This document shows positions 53,977 through 61,950 of a stretch of DNA of 64,000 nt, in pieces (position 1 is the first letter of the stretch; each line of letters begins with the position of its first letter). The notes beneath the pieces are model-generated. The model was given only the letters and a program-made list of their open reading frames with translations. It was not told the DNA's origin and searched no databases. The translations under genes and the position numbers were made by a program. Origin of the DNA: Bifidobacterium choerinum. Lineage in GTDB: Bacteria > Actinomycetota > Actinomycetes > Actinomycetales > Bifidobacteriaceae. The stretch covers positions 222,022-286,021 of the forward strand of contig NZ_JGYU01000002.1 in the NCBI RefSeq assembly GCF_000741135.1. Direction: 5' to 3'.

Positions 53977-54241
53977 GATCTATCGACGCCGTACTGTGCG
54001 GCCCTTGCAGAAGGTTATCCATCTGAAACTAACCGACACCGGTCAGCGTCTCTGCGGCCTCGAGTATGAGGCGGCGAAGCCGATGGCGACGGTGTTCCAT
54101 GCGGGCGATCCCAAGGTGGATGCGGTGAAGGTGTCGTGCCCGGTGTGCGAAGCCCTTGCCGTTCTTCTCACCGAGGCGCACGCCCTTGCTGCCGAGGAAC
54201 AGTTCGGCATAGCCAACAATGACCGCAAACAAACCGCATGA
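53969..54241 (+). CDS. Hypothetical protein with CPVC pair
   Basis: 90 residues, start inside the end of the ATPase gene and preceded by AAGGAAGG. It has a single CPVC knuckle (KVSCPVCEALAVLL). Family unknown. It sits between the replication and capsid parts of the operon. Confidence 0.65.
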   Translation: MTEIYRRRTVRPLQKVIHLKLTDTGQRLCGLEYEAAKPMATVFHAGDPKVDAVKVSCPVCEALAVLLTEAHALAAEEQFGIANNDRKQTA

Positions 54242-54258
54242 ATTGAAAGGAAAATAAA

Positions 54259-54867
54259 ATGAGCTATTTTGAAGAGTTGCGACAGCTCTGGCTTGCGCAC
54301 GGTGGTGCTCCGGACGAGACCCGCGACCCCGAGGCCCATGGGCGTTACATGGCCGCGCGTATGGCGGAGGCACGCCGACCGGATTCCCGCCTTTCGGAGT
54401 TCGATGAATGGGCGCGCAGGGAACGCCAGGAACAGGAGGCGGCAGACGATCTGCACGGCGTTCGCGTCGCACTCGAACGTATCGCCACGTCTCTCGAAGC
54501 AGGGCATAATGAGCCACAAGCGGCGACGCTGATGCGTGGTGTCGGCCTCGACCCCGACGAGGCTGTAGACGGCGCATATGTGCGTAAACCCTCAATTGAG
54601 CTGCATCGAGGCCTCTACGGCTTCGGCGGCGTGTGGCGTGACGAACGCGGCGCGAGCTGGTTCGCCATGGAGCTCGACCCAGAGTTTCGCGCGGATTCAC
54701 CCGACGACTTGCGAGACGTCGCGGCCTTGTTCAGGGACGACTACGCGGACGCGCTGGAGTGGATCGCGGACGAGTGGCAGGAACAGCTTGACGCGGGCGA
54801 AGTGAGCCTACTGCAACCGGAGATCGTGAACGACGATATTGCAGACGACGACCCGGAGGTCGCCTGA
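54259..54867 (+). CDS. Hypothetical acidic protein of the element
   Basis: 202 residues, highly acidic with many Trp and Tyr (RGLYGFGGVWRDERGASWF; DDYADALEWIADEWQEQL). AAAGGA precedes the ATG. No family recognised; its charge would suit a DNA-mimic or a phage-interfering protein, but that is only a guess. Confidence 0.7.
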   Translation: MSYFEELRQLWLAHGGAPDETRDPEAHGRYMAARMAEARRPDSRLSEFDEWARRERQEQEAADDLHGVRVALERIATSLEAGHNEPQAATLMRGVGLDPDEAVDGAYVRKPSIELHRGLYGFGGVWRDERGASWFAMELDPEFRADSPDDLRDVAALFRDDYADALEWIADEWQEQLDAGEVSLLQPEIVNDDIADDDPEVA

Positions 54868-55052
54868 TGTGGGATCACGTGCCCGGTATGGAAGTCAGGC
54901 GATACCACGAGGGCGGCCATAATCGCATCGCCTACTTCGCCGACGGTGAGCGCGTGAGCGAAGGCAATTGGAAACGAAAATACGTGACAGCGCTCGAGAC
55001 CGAACTCGACGAGCTGCACGCGAAACTCGCTGCAATATATGAATTGATCTGA
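54867..55052 (+). CDS. Small hypothetical protein of the element
   Basis: 61 residues, start overlaps the previous stop (TGATG). Begins MWDHVPGMEVRRYHEGGHN and ends in a short helix (ALETELDELHAKLAAIYELI) that could dimerise. Function unknown. Confidence 0.65.
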   Translation: MWDHVPGMEVRRYHEGGHNRIAYFADGERVSEGNWKRKYVTALETELDELHAKLAAIYELI

Positions 55053-55068
55053 CGAAAAGGAGAAACAC

Positions 55069-55737
55069 ATGACCGATAACGAGAACATCAGCCTGGCCGA
55101 CGCGCAGGCGCAGGACTTGCACGCCGCCGGCGACCACAAGTTGGCGGCTGAGGCGGCACGGCGGCGCGTGCAGGCTCGTGAGGCGGCTGAGCGTGCGGAT
55201 GCGGCCGAACAGGAAGCCGCCCAGCTTCGAGCACAGATCGCTGAGTTGCGGCTTTCGCAGGCCCGGCAGGCGGTCACAGCGGCGCACCCGGAACTGACCG
55301 GCGAGTTGATCGAGAAGTTCGCGCCGGAGGGCATCGACGCGGACGGCCTCGCCGCTTGGGCTGACAAGGCTATCGGCCTCGTGGTTGCCCTGCGTGGCGA
55401 GGCCCCGGTGGACGCTGACGACCTGACCGACACAGAGAAGGAGCTCGCGGCCGCGCAGATGGAGCTCGCCCGGCAGAAGGCGGTCAGCGAGCACCCCCAC
55501 GTTAGTGAAGACGTGCTCGACGCCCTGTGCGGAGCGGACACGCCGGACGGCCTCGCAGAGTGGGCGGCGACGTTCGAGCAGGTCGCGGCTGAAATCGCGA
55601 ACGCGAAGGCTGAGAGCTTTGTGGTGCGTCAGCGTTTCCTTGCTGGCATTCAAGCGAACAAGGTCGGTGGCGGCAAGCTGAAGGATGCGTCCGGTCACGG
55701 TATGGAGAGCGTAGCTCAAAAGCTCACGAAACGTTGA
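55069..55737 (+). CDS. Scaffold-like coiled-coil protein
   Basis: 222 residues, AAAAGGAG before the ATG. Residues 20-75 form a strong Ala/Glu/Arg coiled coil, then alternating helical and acidic parts, ending with a basic tail (GHGMESVAQKLTKR). Size, composition and position just before a capsid gene are those of phage head scaffolding proteins. Capsid assembly by the element would need such a protein if no helper scaffold is used. Identity is inferred from layout, not from a clear sequence motif. Confidence 0.65.
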   Translation: MTDNENISLADAQAQDLHAAGDHKLAAEAARRRVQAREAAERADAAEQEAAQLRAQIAELRLSQARQAVTAAHPELTGELIEKFAPEGIDADGLAAWADKAIGLVVALRGEAPVDADDLTDTEKELAAAQMELARQKAVSEHPHVSEDVLDALCGADTPDGLAEWAATFEQVAAEIANAKAESFVVRQRFLAGIQANKVGGGKLKDASGHGMESVAQKLTKR

Positions 55738-55762
55738 AATAAAGCGGGTTCTGAGGTATAAT
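55734..55762 (+). promoter_or_regulatory. Promoter inside the capsid operon
   Basis: -35 TTGAAA (55734-55739), 17-bp spacer, -10 TATAAT (55757-55762): the best sigma70-type match in the element, overlapping the end of the scaffold-like gene. Confidence 0.8.
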
Positions 55763-55768
55763 CGAAGC

Positions 55769-55850
55769 TAGGTGCAGGGCACCGAAACCGTTGCGCAGGG
55801 CGCGCGGATGATGATTCAAGTATCGTCGCCGCGCGCCCGTTTTTCGTTTC
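55769..55850 (+). ncRNA. Small RNA or attenuated leader before the capsid gene
   Basis: Starts at the expected transcript start, folds a short GGTGC-AGG-GCACC hairpin, and ends with an intrinsic terminator: 10-bp stem GGGCGCGCGG (55798-55807) with 55829-55838, then GTTTTTCG. The capsid message must read through it. Confidence 0.65.
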
Positions 55851-55884
55851 TGGGGGTGGGGCGACACGGAAAAAAGGAATTCTG

Positions 55885-56727
55885 ATGCCAGTTTTTAAAA
55901 CAACAATCACAAAAGCCGCGTTCGCGGACACCAACTTGCTGCCGCCCGACGAGGTTATCAAGGAGGCGGTGGCCCTGAACACGAACTGTGCGACGCCGAC
56001 GGTAACGATTCAGGGTGACGCGCCGCGCGTGCGGATTCCGTACGTGGAAACCGACCCAACGGCGGGCGTTGTCGCGGAGGGCGCCGAAATCACCCAGACC
56101 TCGGCCGCGCTCAATGAAATCGAGATCGCGACACACAAAGTAGCGCTCACCATTCCGATCACGAACGAGGCTTTGACGTATACGGATGCGACGAAACTCG
56201 TGTCCACGAGCGCGGCGAACGCCGTCACGAACAAGGTAGACGCGATGTTCCTGTCGGCGGCGGCGGATTCGGCGGCGGGCGCACCGGCTGGCCTGGCGAA
56301 ACTCGACGGCCTGACCACGGAGACCGTCACCGAACTGAAGGACTTGAGCCCGATCCTGAACGTGCTCAGCGCCATCACCGACCACGGTGCGGAACCCTCG
56401 GCCTTGGTCATGCGGTATTCCGTCTGGGCGCGGCTCATGGCGCTCACCGCCAAGGACGGACGCCCGTTGATCGCGCCCGATGTCACCTCCAGCGCCGAAC
56501 CCCGCCTGTTCAACGTGCCCGTGTTCTTCAACTCGTACGCTGCGGCTGACACGGTGTTGGCGTTGAGCGCGAAGGACGTGTTCGTTTCCGTCTCGCAGGT
56601 GGAAGCGGCTGTGAGCAAGGACGCGTTGTTCACCTACGATTCCAGTGTGATGCGCTTGGTCATGCGCTTCGGGTACGGGCTCGCCCACCCCGAACGCCTC
56701 GGCAAGGTTGTGCTGCCGGCTGCGTGA
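55885..56727 (+). CDS. HK97-type phage major capsid protein
   Basis: 280 residues, AAAGGAATTC before the ATG. Recognisable blocks: VRIPYVETDPTAGVVAEGAE and ITQTSAALNEIEIATHKVAL, then TIPITNEALTYTDA, which are the N-arm/E-loop and P-domain parts of HK97-fold capsids, and a C-terminal DSSVMRLVMRFGYGLAHPERL. No protease or N-terminal delta domain is visible; scaffolding may come from the preceding gene. It is the only structural gene seen, so the element either builds its own small shell or forces a helper phage to use this subunit. An encapsulin is less likely because no cargo gene or signal is seen. Confidence 0.88.
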   Translation: MPVFKTTITKAAFADTNLLPPDEVIKEAVALNTNCATPTVTIQGDAPRVRIPYVETDPTAGVVAEGAEITQTSAALNEIEIATHKVALTIPITNEALTYTDATKLVSTSAANAVTNKVDAMFLSAAADSAAGAPAGLAKLDGLTTETVTELKDLSPILNVLSAITDHGAEPSALVMRYSVWARLMALTAKDGRPLIAPDVTSSAEPRLFNVPVFFNSYAAADTVLALSAKDVFVSVSQVEAAVSKDALFTYDSSVMRLVMRFGYGLAHPERLGKVVLPAA

Positions 56728-56746
56728 CGGCCGCAAGTCGGTGATT

Positions 56747-56776
56747 GGGCCCCGCCATTCAGCGAGGCCCTTTTCC
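56747..56776 (+). terminator. Terminator after the capsid gene
   Basis: 9-bp stem (56747-56755 with 56762-56770, one mismatch) followed by TTTTCC, 19 bp after the stop. Confidence 0.8.
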
Positions 56777-57241
56777 ATGCGCTTTGCAAAACCCGCCTCA
56801 GCCCTACTGCCGACTGGCTTTCGGTGGAGGTGTTACACCTATTCCAAATAGTCTCAGGGGGCATTCGGTGTCAGAACCAGAACCCCCAGCGGCCTCGGTC
56901 AGATTGGCGGGGGTACCCTTCCCCGCCCCGGGTGTGTCCAGACGTTGCGGAACGGTGTGCGTGTGGCGCGTGTGGCGCGTGCAGTGCGTGGGTGTATGGT
57001 TTGTCGTGTATGGTATGAGAGCGCGTTAGATGGGCGTTTAGGGGCTTCTATGCTGCTGATGGTCGGTGGACGTCCCAAAACTGCCGGATTGACAGTGTTG
57101 CGCCTGATGCTCGTGGATCGCGACCCCCTTTGCCACCATGACATGCGCGTGCCTACTGAATAACCGCGCGTCATCGGGTTGTGGCCCGTGGGGTGGTGGA
57201 TCGCCACTGCATCTCGTGTGTTCCTGGCTGGTCTGTGGTTG
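56777..57241. other. Gene-poor stretch of the element
   Basis: Several short frames overlap here but none has a good ribosome site, family motif or normal composition. A palindrome AGGTGTTACACCT lies at 56828-56840. A decayed packaging or terminase gene could once have been here, but nothing can be shown. Confidence 0.4.
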
Positions 57242-57305
57242 GTAACGCGGGGTAACAGCATGGTAACGGCTGGAACCGTTGAAGTAACAAGGTAACGTCG
57301 GTAAC
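57242..57305. repeat. Iteron-like array A
   Basis: Six GTAAC boxes at 57242, 57252, 57262, 57283, 57292 and 57301, spacing 10, 10, 21, 9, 9, followed by GCGTTTTCGGGACGG. Confidence 0.9.
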
Positions 57306-57332
57306 GCGTTTTCGGGACGGGGTAGGGGGTTG

Positions 57333-57397
57333 GTAACGCGTGGTAACAGAGCGGTAACGGCTGAAATCGGCTAAGTAACGCGGGTAACGCGGGTAAC
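57333..57397. repeat. Iteron-like array B
   Basis: Six GTAAC boxes at 57333, 57343, 57354, 57375, 57384 and 57393, spacing 10, 11, 21, 9, 9. It begins 91 bp after array A and ends 56 bp before the next gene. Confidence 0.9.
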
Positions 57398-57452
57398 GGC
57401 TTTTCAGGGAGTGGTAGGGGCTGTGGGTTAAAGGGTCGGGTATCCTGTGGGT

Positions 57453-58193
57453 ATGCCCGAGCAAGAACATGAACCAGTGCGCCTACCTGAACCGTGGAAA
57501 GAGAGCCTATTTTTTGACGAGAAAAAATGGGCTAAAGTAATTATGCTTGAAGAAGATAGAGATGAAGTAAAGTCTCTTGGTACAAAGCAGGCCTTTCAAG
57601 CTTTTGAGAAAATGATCAACACGGCAGCAAACCATCTGCATTGCCTTGAAAATCTTGATACTGGCGCGCGAATAATTCTGCAACTATCGCGCGTGCCTTG
57701 TAATGGGGTGCGTTCGCTGCCGAGTATGTCTATAGAATACTCGATTAAGAATATGGTTATCCTAAGTGGATGGGATGGTGAGATACGCGGCGGTGATTTG
57801 CGCGACATACCCATTAGGGCGATTTTGGCTGCATATGCACAGCATGATGCAGAGAAAAATATTTCGTTCAATCGAGCTTTTTTGTTGGATTTTCCTGAAC
57901 GAAAAGGTATTCCGAAGAAGTATTGGGTTGAAGATAGCGATAGCGAAGGAGATACCGTCTATTCTCCGGCGAACATTCTTGATCCGTTGCCGGCGAAGTA
58001 CTCTAAGCGTCCTTGGTTCTATGCCTTGGTTGCTGAACAGTATGACGCTTTGGCACGTGAGCATCCGGACGCTAACGTCGCGAACCTGATGGTTGAGCTT
58101 AATTCAGATGTTGCTCCGGGCAGTGTGCGCAGGTGGATTACCCGTGCGCGCAAGGAAGGTTTGTTGCCGCCGGCTGATTGGAAGCGTGGTTAG
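57453..58193 (+). CDS. AT-rich DNA-binding-like protein next to the integrase
   Basis: 246 residues, much richer in A+T than its neighbours, pointing to separate origin. No Shine-Dalgarno precedes the ATG at 57453, but TATCCT sits seven bases upstream, so the message may be leaderless. The N-terminal part has no clear motif. The C-terminal 45 residues (NVANLMVELNSDVAPGSVRR followed by WITRARKEGLLPP) look like a helix-turn-helix that reads a DNA site. It is placed directly after arrays A and B and two bases before the integrase, so it may bind the GTAAC arrays and regulate or start replication. Confidence 0.7.
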   Translation: MPEQEHEPVRLPEPWKESLFFDEKKWAKVIMLEEDRDEVKSLGTKQAFQAFEKMINTAANHLHCLENLDTGARIILQLSRVPCNGVRSLPSMSIEYSIKNMVILSGWDGEIRGGDLRDIPIRAILAAYAQHDAEKNISFNRAFLLDFPERKGIPKKYWVEDSDSEGDTVYSPANILDPLPAKYSKRPWFYALVAEQYDALAREHPDANVANLMVELNSDVAPGSVRRWITRARKEGLLPPADWKRG

Positions 58194-58195
58194 TT

Positions 58196-59365
58196 ATGCC
58201 GCGTGAGCGTATCCCGTTGGGGCAGCATGGTGAAATCTGGTATGAGCCGGTAGGCGATCGTTGGCGGGCCGTGTGTCGTTATCGCGGCATGGATGGCAAG
58301 TTGCATAAGCTGCCGCGCATGGGTGATTCCAGGGAGCGTGCGAGGCGTAATGTCGAGCAGGCGTTTTCCGGGTTGAATCTTCATGTGGGCGGTGATGTGG
58401 ATGATCGTATGCTGTTGCGTCGGTTGACGGAACTGTTCATGGAAGACAAGGCCGGGAAGCTGAGCGACGGTAGTCTTGCGGCGTATCGTTCCAGTGTGGC
58501 TACGATTTATACCGCTATCGGCGGTTTGCAGATTCGTGAGGCGACGCCGATGGTGCTGCAACGGTTCATCGATGACGTCGTGTCGGAACATGGGCATGGG
58601 GCGGCGAAGACGTGCAAGACGGTGTTGAGCGGCATGTTCAAGATTGCTGTGAAGAACGGTGCGATCAACCATAATCCGGTGTTGGAACTGGATAGGGTGA
58701 AGCGTCCCGACGACGCGGAGGAACGCGCGGCCGATTCGATCCCGTTGGACGGGTTGAGCGCGGTGTTCAAGGCCATTGAGTGCATTCCAGCACTGGTGCG
58801 TAACGATGAAGTGGACTTGTGCCGGTTCATGGTCGGCACCGGGTTGCGCGTGGGCGAGGCGTGCGGACTGCAATGGGACTGTGTGGATCTTGATACTGGT
58901 GAGATTCGTGTGGAACGGCAGGCGAAGCGTATCGCCCATGAGGGTATGCGCGTGGTTCCAAGGGTGAAGTCACCGGCATCCAAGCGTCGTATCCACGTGC
59001 CCGCGGCCGTGGTGGACCTGTTGAAGGCGCGTAAAGAGCGGCAGCAGGCGGACGGATTGCCTAACCCGCATGACCTTGTGTTCCCATTGCCTACGGGCAA
59101 TATCCGTGAGGGGAATCTGCTGGATAGGCATCTTCGGGATAACCGTGCGGCGCTTGGCTATCCTGATCTGAATCTCACGTCGCATTCGTTCCGGAAGACA
59201 TGCGCGTCGATCCTGGAGGCGCAGGGGGCTTCGACGTTGGCGATTCGTGACTACTTGGGCCATGAGGATGCTGTGCTTACTGAGAAAGTGTACATAGCGA
59301 GGAATCTGCACACGGTGCAGACGGCGAAGACGTTGGATGCGTGGGGAGGGTTGGAGGGCCTATAG
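58196..59365 (+). CDS. int: Tyrosine recombinase (phage-type integrase)
   Basis: 389 residues. An N-terminal arm-binding part and a SAM-like core domain (FMEDKAGKLSDGSLAAYRSS) precede the catalytic domain. Catalytic residues: Arg in GTGLRVGEACGLQW (about 217), His-x-x-Arg in SHSFRKTCASIL, His in DYLGHEDAV and Tyr in EKVYIAR (about 366). It inserts the element into the anticodon arm of tRNA-Lys; attL and attR lie 145 bp after its stop and at the far left. The start ATG 58196 is two bases after the previous stop, which suggests co-translation. Confidence 0.95.
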   Translation: MPRERIPLGQHGEIWYEPVGDRWRAVCRYRGMDGKLHKLPRMGDSRERARRNVEQAFSGLNLHVGGDVDDRMLLRRLTELFMEDKAGKLSDGSLAAYRSSVATIYTAIGGLQIREATPMVLQRFIDDVVSEHGHGAAKTCKTVLSGMFKIAVKNGAINHNPVLELDRVKRPDDAEERAADSIPLDGLSAVFKAIECIPALVRNDEVDLCRFMVGTGLRVGEACGLQWDCVDLDTGEIRVERQAKRIAHEGMRVVPRVKSPASKRRIHVPAAVVDLLKARKERQQADGLPNPHDLVFPLPTGNIREGNLLDRHLRDNRAALGYPDLNLTSHSFRKTCASILEAQGASTLAIRDYLGHEDAVLTEKVYIARNLHTVQTAKTLDAWGGLEGL

Positions 59366-59366
59366 G

Positions 59367-59405
59367 GCTTTTATCGCTGAATCAGTCCCTATGCAGTCCC
59401 TTTTC
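59367..59405. promoter_or_regulatory. Right arm-type integrase sites
   Basis: Second copy of the 39-bp sequence with the CAGTCCC pair; see 51659-51697. Confidence 0.7.
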
Positions 59406-59480
59406 CGGTTCCGTTGGTGGATGTGCTGGATATGAGTGAGGCCCCAAACCGCTGTGATTGCAACGGTTCGGGGCCTTCGG

Positions 59481-59556
59481 TGGTGCCCCCCCAGGGATTC
59501 GAACCCTGAACCCACGACTTAAAAGGACGCTGCTCTAACCGTTGAGCTAGAGGGGC
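59481..59556 (-). tRNA. tRNA-Lys (UUU anticodon)
   Basis: Complete cloverleaf on the minus strand: acceptor GCCCCTC/GGGGGGC, D-arm GCTC/GAGC, anticodon loop CTTTTAA, T-arm CAGGG-TTCGAAT-CCCTG, discriminator A and an encoded CCA. The anticodon stem (GCGTC/GTCGT) has a U-U mismatch at 30-40 and a G-U end pair. The 3' part comes from the integrated element, since the crossover lies in the anticodon arm. Confidence 0.93.
59509..59523. repeat. attR core
   Basis: Second copy of AACCCACGACTTAAA, inside the intact tRNA-Lys gene. Confidence 0.85.
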
Positions 59557-59622
59557 AACAACCTGCAATTATACATTGCCGGATTGATTTCGCAAATCGC
59601 CGGTTCGACTAGCATGGGCATC

Positions 59623-61158
59623 ATGTCTTGCACCACACTGTTAGTCGGAAAATCAGCCAGCATCGACGGATCCACGATCATCGCGCGCAACGACGACTCG
59701 GGCAGCGGCACCTACGACCCGAAGCGCTTCATCGTCGTGGCCCCCGAGGACCAGCCGCGGGATTACTCGAACGTGGCCGGAACCTTCCGCATCGAACTGC
59801 CCGACGACCCGTGCCGCTACAGCATCGTGCCGAATGTGCGCAACAACCGCGGCATCCTCGCCGAGGCGGGCGTCAATGAGCACAATGTGGCGATGAGCGC
59901 GACGGAGACGATCAGCGTCAATCCGCGCGTCCTCGCCGCCGACCCGTATGTCAAGGCAGACAAGGACGCCGGCGGCGAACAGATCAGCGGCTTTGGCGAG
60001 GAGGACGTCATCACACTCGTGTTGCCGTACGTCACGACGGCGCGCGAGGGCGTCGAACGCCTCGGCTCACTGCTCGAGCAGTACGGCACCTACGAGTCGA
60101 ACGGCATCATCATCAGCGACGTGGACGAGATCTGGTACGTCGAGACGATCGGCGGCCACCATTGGATCGCGCGCCGCGTGCCCGACGACTGCTACGCGGC
60201 GGTGCCGAACCAGCTCGGCATCGACGTCCTCGACTTCGACGACGCGCTGAGCGAACGCCGCAACAACATGTGCAGCGACGACTTGCGCGAATTCATCGAC
60301 GAGCATCATCTCAACCGTGCGATGACGTCCGAGAACAACAGCCCCTCGCATTTCGACACGCGCGGCGCCTTCGGCACGGCGACGCCGAAGGACGCGATCT
60401 ACAACACGCCGCGCGCATGGTACATGCAGCGCTATCTGAACCCGTCGCATGACTGGGACGGCCCGGACGCCCGGTACCGCCCGGATTCGCAGGATCTGCC
60501 GTGGTGCCGCGAACCGGAACGCAAGGTGAGCGTCGAGGACGTCGCCTTCCTGATGGGCTCGCATTTCGAAGGCACGCCCTACGATCCCTACGGCACGACC
60601 GGCACGGCCGAAAGCCGCCACCGCTACCGCCCGATCGGCATCAACCGCACCGGCCACATGGTGTGCATGCAGATCCGCCCGTACATGCCCGAGGCGAACC
60701 GTGCGCTCATGTGGATCTCCTACGGCTGCGGCGCGTTCACTGCGCCGGCGCCGTTCTACGCGAACGTGCTCGATACGCCGGCGTTCCTGCGCGACACCGA
60801 GCCGGTGCACGCGTCGACCGATTCGCTGTACTGGATGAACCGCATCATCGCCGTCATCGCCGACGCCCACTGGTTCGACACGAACGGCGAGATCGAACAG
60901 TACATCGAGGACGTGCTCTCCTACGGGCTCAACCTCGTCGAGCACACCGACAAATCGATCGCCGAGGACACGGACGCGCTCGCCGACGACGCCGACGACG
61001 ACCGCCGCGCGGCGGTGCGGCTCGCGCTCTCCGACGCGAACGAGACGATGGCGACGTGGCTGCGCGCACGCACGCAGACGTTGCTCGACCAGGTGCTCTA
61101 CACGTCAAGCAACCTGATGCACAACGCGTTCAGGATGTCGGATCACTGGATGCGGTGA
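59623..61158 (+). CDS. C69-family dipeptidase
   Basis: 511 residues. The N-terminal MSCTTLLVGK with Cys3 is the peptidase C69 nucleophile after removal of the first residues; SIDGSTIIARNDDSG is the next conserved stretch. Further family blocks are GIIISDVDEIWYVETIGGHHWIARRVPDD, ENNSPSHFDTRGAFGTATP and FLMGSHFEGTPYDPYG. It cleaves dipeptides of broad type in the cytosol (PepD/PepDA of lactic bacteria). Start 59623 puts Cys at position 3 and fits a leaderless promoter (TAGCAT seven bases upstream); 59614 is the alternative. Its end overlaps the convergent TetR gene by 29 bp. Confidence 0.9.
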   Translation: MSCTTLLVGKSASIDGSTIIARNDDSGSGTYDPKRFIVVAPEDQPRDYSNVAGTFRIELPDDPCRYSIVPNVRNNRGILAEAGVNEHNVAMSATETISVNPRVLAADPYVKADKDAGGEQISGFGEEDVITLVLPYVTTAREGVERLGSLLEQYGTYESNGIIISDVDEIWYVETIGGHHWIARRVPDDCYAAVPNQLGIDVLDFDDALSERRNNMCSDDLREFIDEHHLNRAMTSENNSPSHFDTRGAFGTATPKDAIYNTPRAWYMQRYLNPSHDWDGPDARYRPDSQDLPWCREPERKVSVEDVAFLMGSHFEGTPYDPYGTTGTAESRHRYRPIGINRTGHMVCMQIRPYMPEANRALMWISYGCGAFTAPAPFYANVLDTPAFLRDTEPVHASTDSLYWMNRIIAVIADAHWFDTNGEIEQYIEDVLSYGLNLVEHTDKSIAEDTDALADDADDDRRAAVRLALSDANETMATWLRARTQTLLDQVLYTSSNLMHNAFRMSDHWMR

Positions 61159-61888
61159 CGTCGTCGCCGCCGTCGGCATCCTCATGGTCTTCGGATGATG
61201 CGGATTCGACGGACGGCGGCGCCGACTGCGAGTCCTTTGCCGCGCGCTCGCGTTCCTTGTGCGCCTTCTCGCCTTCGAAGCGCAGCTCCGGCTTCGCCTG
61301 CATGCGCGACAGGCCGTTCCATGCGAGGTTCACGATGAGCGCGGCGAGCTGCTCCTTGCTGAGCTTGCGCTGATCGGCCCAGTACTGGCCGGTGTACACG
61401 GTCATGCCCACGAGCATCTGCGCATAGTACGGCGCATGCTTCGCCGGCAGCTTCTGCCGCTTGAACCACTCCTCGAGGATCTCGCCGACGCGCGTGGAGA
61501 CGTCGCCGAGCAGCGACGAGAACGAGCTCGTCGGATCGGTCGTCGGCGAATCACGCACGAGCACCTGGAAGCCCTCGGCGTTCTCCTCGATGTAGGTGAG
61601 CAGCGCGAGCGTCGTGCGTTCGACGATCTGGCGCGGGTGGACGTTCTCGCCGGACAACGCCTGGAACAGCGCGTCGTTGAGCGCGCGCATCTCGCGGTCG
61701 ACGACGACCGCGTACAGACCCTCCTTGCCGCCGAAATGCTCATAGACGATCGGTTTGCTGACCTTGGCGGTCGCGGCGATCTCCTCGACGCTGACCGCTT
61801 CGAAACCCTTGGACGCGAACAGCGAACGGCCGATGCGGATGAGCTGTTCGCGACGCTGATAAGACGACATTCTGAAAGCGTTTGCCAT
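61130..61888 (-). CDS. TetR-family regulator
   Basis: 252 residues. Helix-turn-helix: LFASKGFEAVSVEEIAATAKVSKPIVYEHFGGKEGLY, one of the best TetR matches in the window. The C-terminal part includes LAWNGLSRMQAKPELRFEGE and a Ser/Asp-rich tail of about 30 residues that overlaps the dipeptidase gene. No Shine-Dalgarno is visible before ATG 61888; 61870 is possible. It is divergent from ftsY with 62 bp between, and the target is unknown. Confidence 0.88.
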   Translation of the reverse strand: MANAFRMSSYQRREQLIRIGRSLFASKGFEAVSVEEIAATAKVSKPIVYEHFGGKEGLYAVVVDREMRALNDALFQALSGENVHPRQIVERTTLALLTYIEENAEGFQVLVRDSPTTDPTSSFSSLLGDVSTRVGEILEEWFKRQKLPAKHAPYYAQMLVGMTVYTGQYWADQRKLSKEQLAALIVNLAWNGLSRMQAKPELRFEGEKAHKERERAAKDSQSAPPSVESASSEDHEDADGGDDVTASSDPTS

Positions 61889-61950
61889 ACCGCGTATTCT
61901 TTCACGGCCTCTTGATTGGCCGTGTCCGTTGAGTTTTTTAGGCTGAGGCT

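Larger units (their letters stand above)
51556..59523. mobile_element. Integrative satellite-like element in tRNA-Lys, about 8 kb
   Basis: Bounded by a 15-bp direct repeat AACCCACGACTTAAA at 51556-51570 (attL) and 59509-59523 (attR, in the intact tRNA). Cargo in order: AlpA-like excisionase, two small proteins, DUF3631 ATPase, three small proteins, scaffold-like protein, small RNA/attenuator, HK97-type capsid, iteron arrays, DNA-binding-like protein, integrase. No portal, terminase, protease, tail or lysis gene was recognised. Confidence 0.85.

Noticed and set aside
55885..56727. Encapsulin nanocompartment
   Set aside because: The fold is shared, but no cargo enzyme or targeting peptide is nearby and the context is integrase, Xis and ATPase.
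56777..57163. Small genes or a terminase small subunit after the capsid gene
   Set aside because: Overlapping short frames have odd composition and no start signals; similarity to terminase could not be supported.
51556..59523. Complete prophage
   Set aside because: Only about 8 kb, with no recognised portal, terminase, tail, lysin or holin gene.
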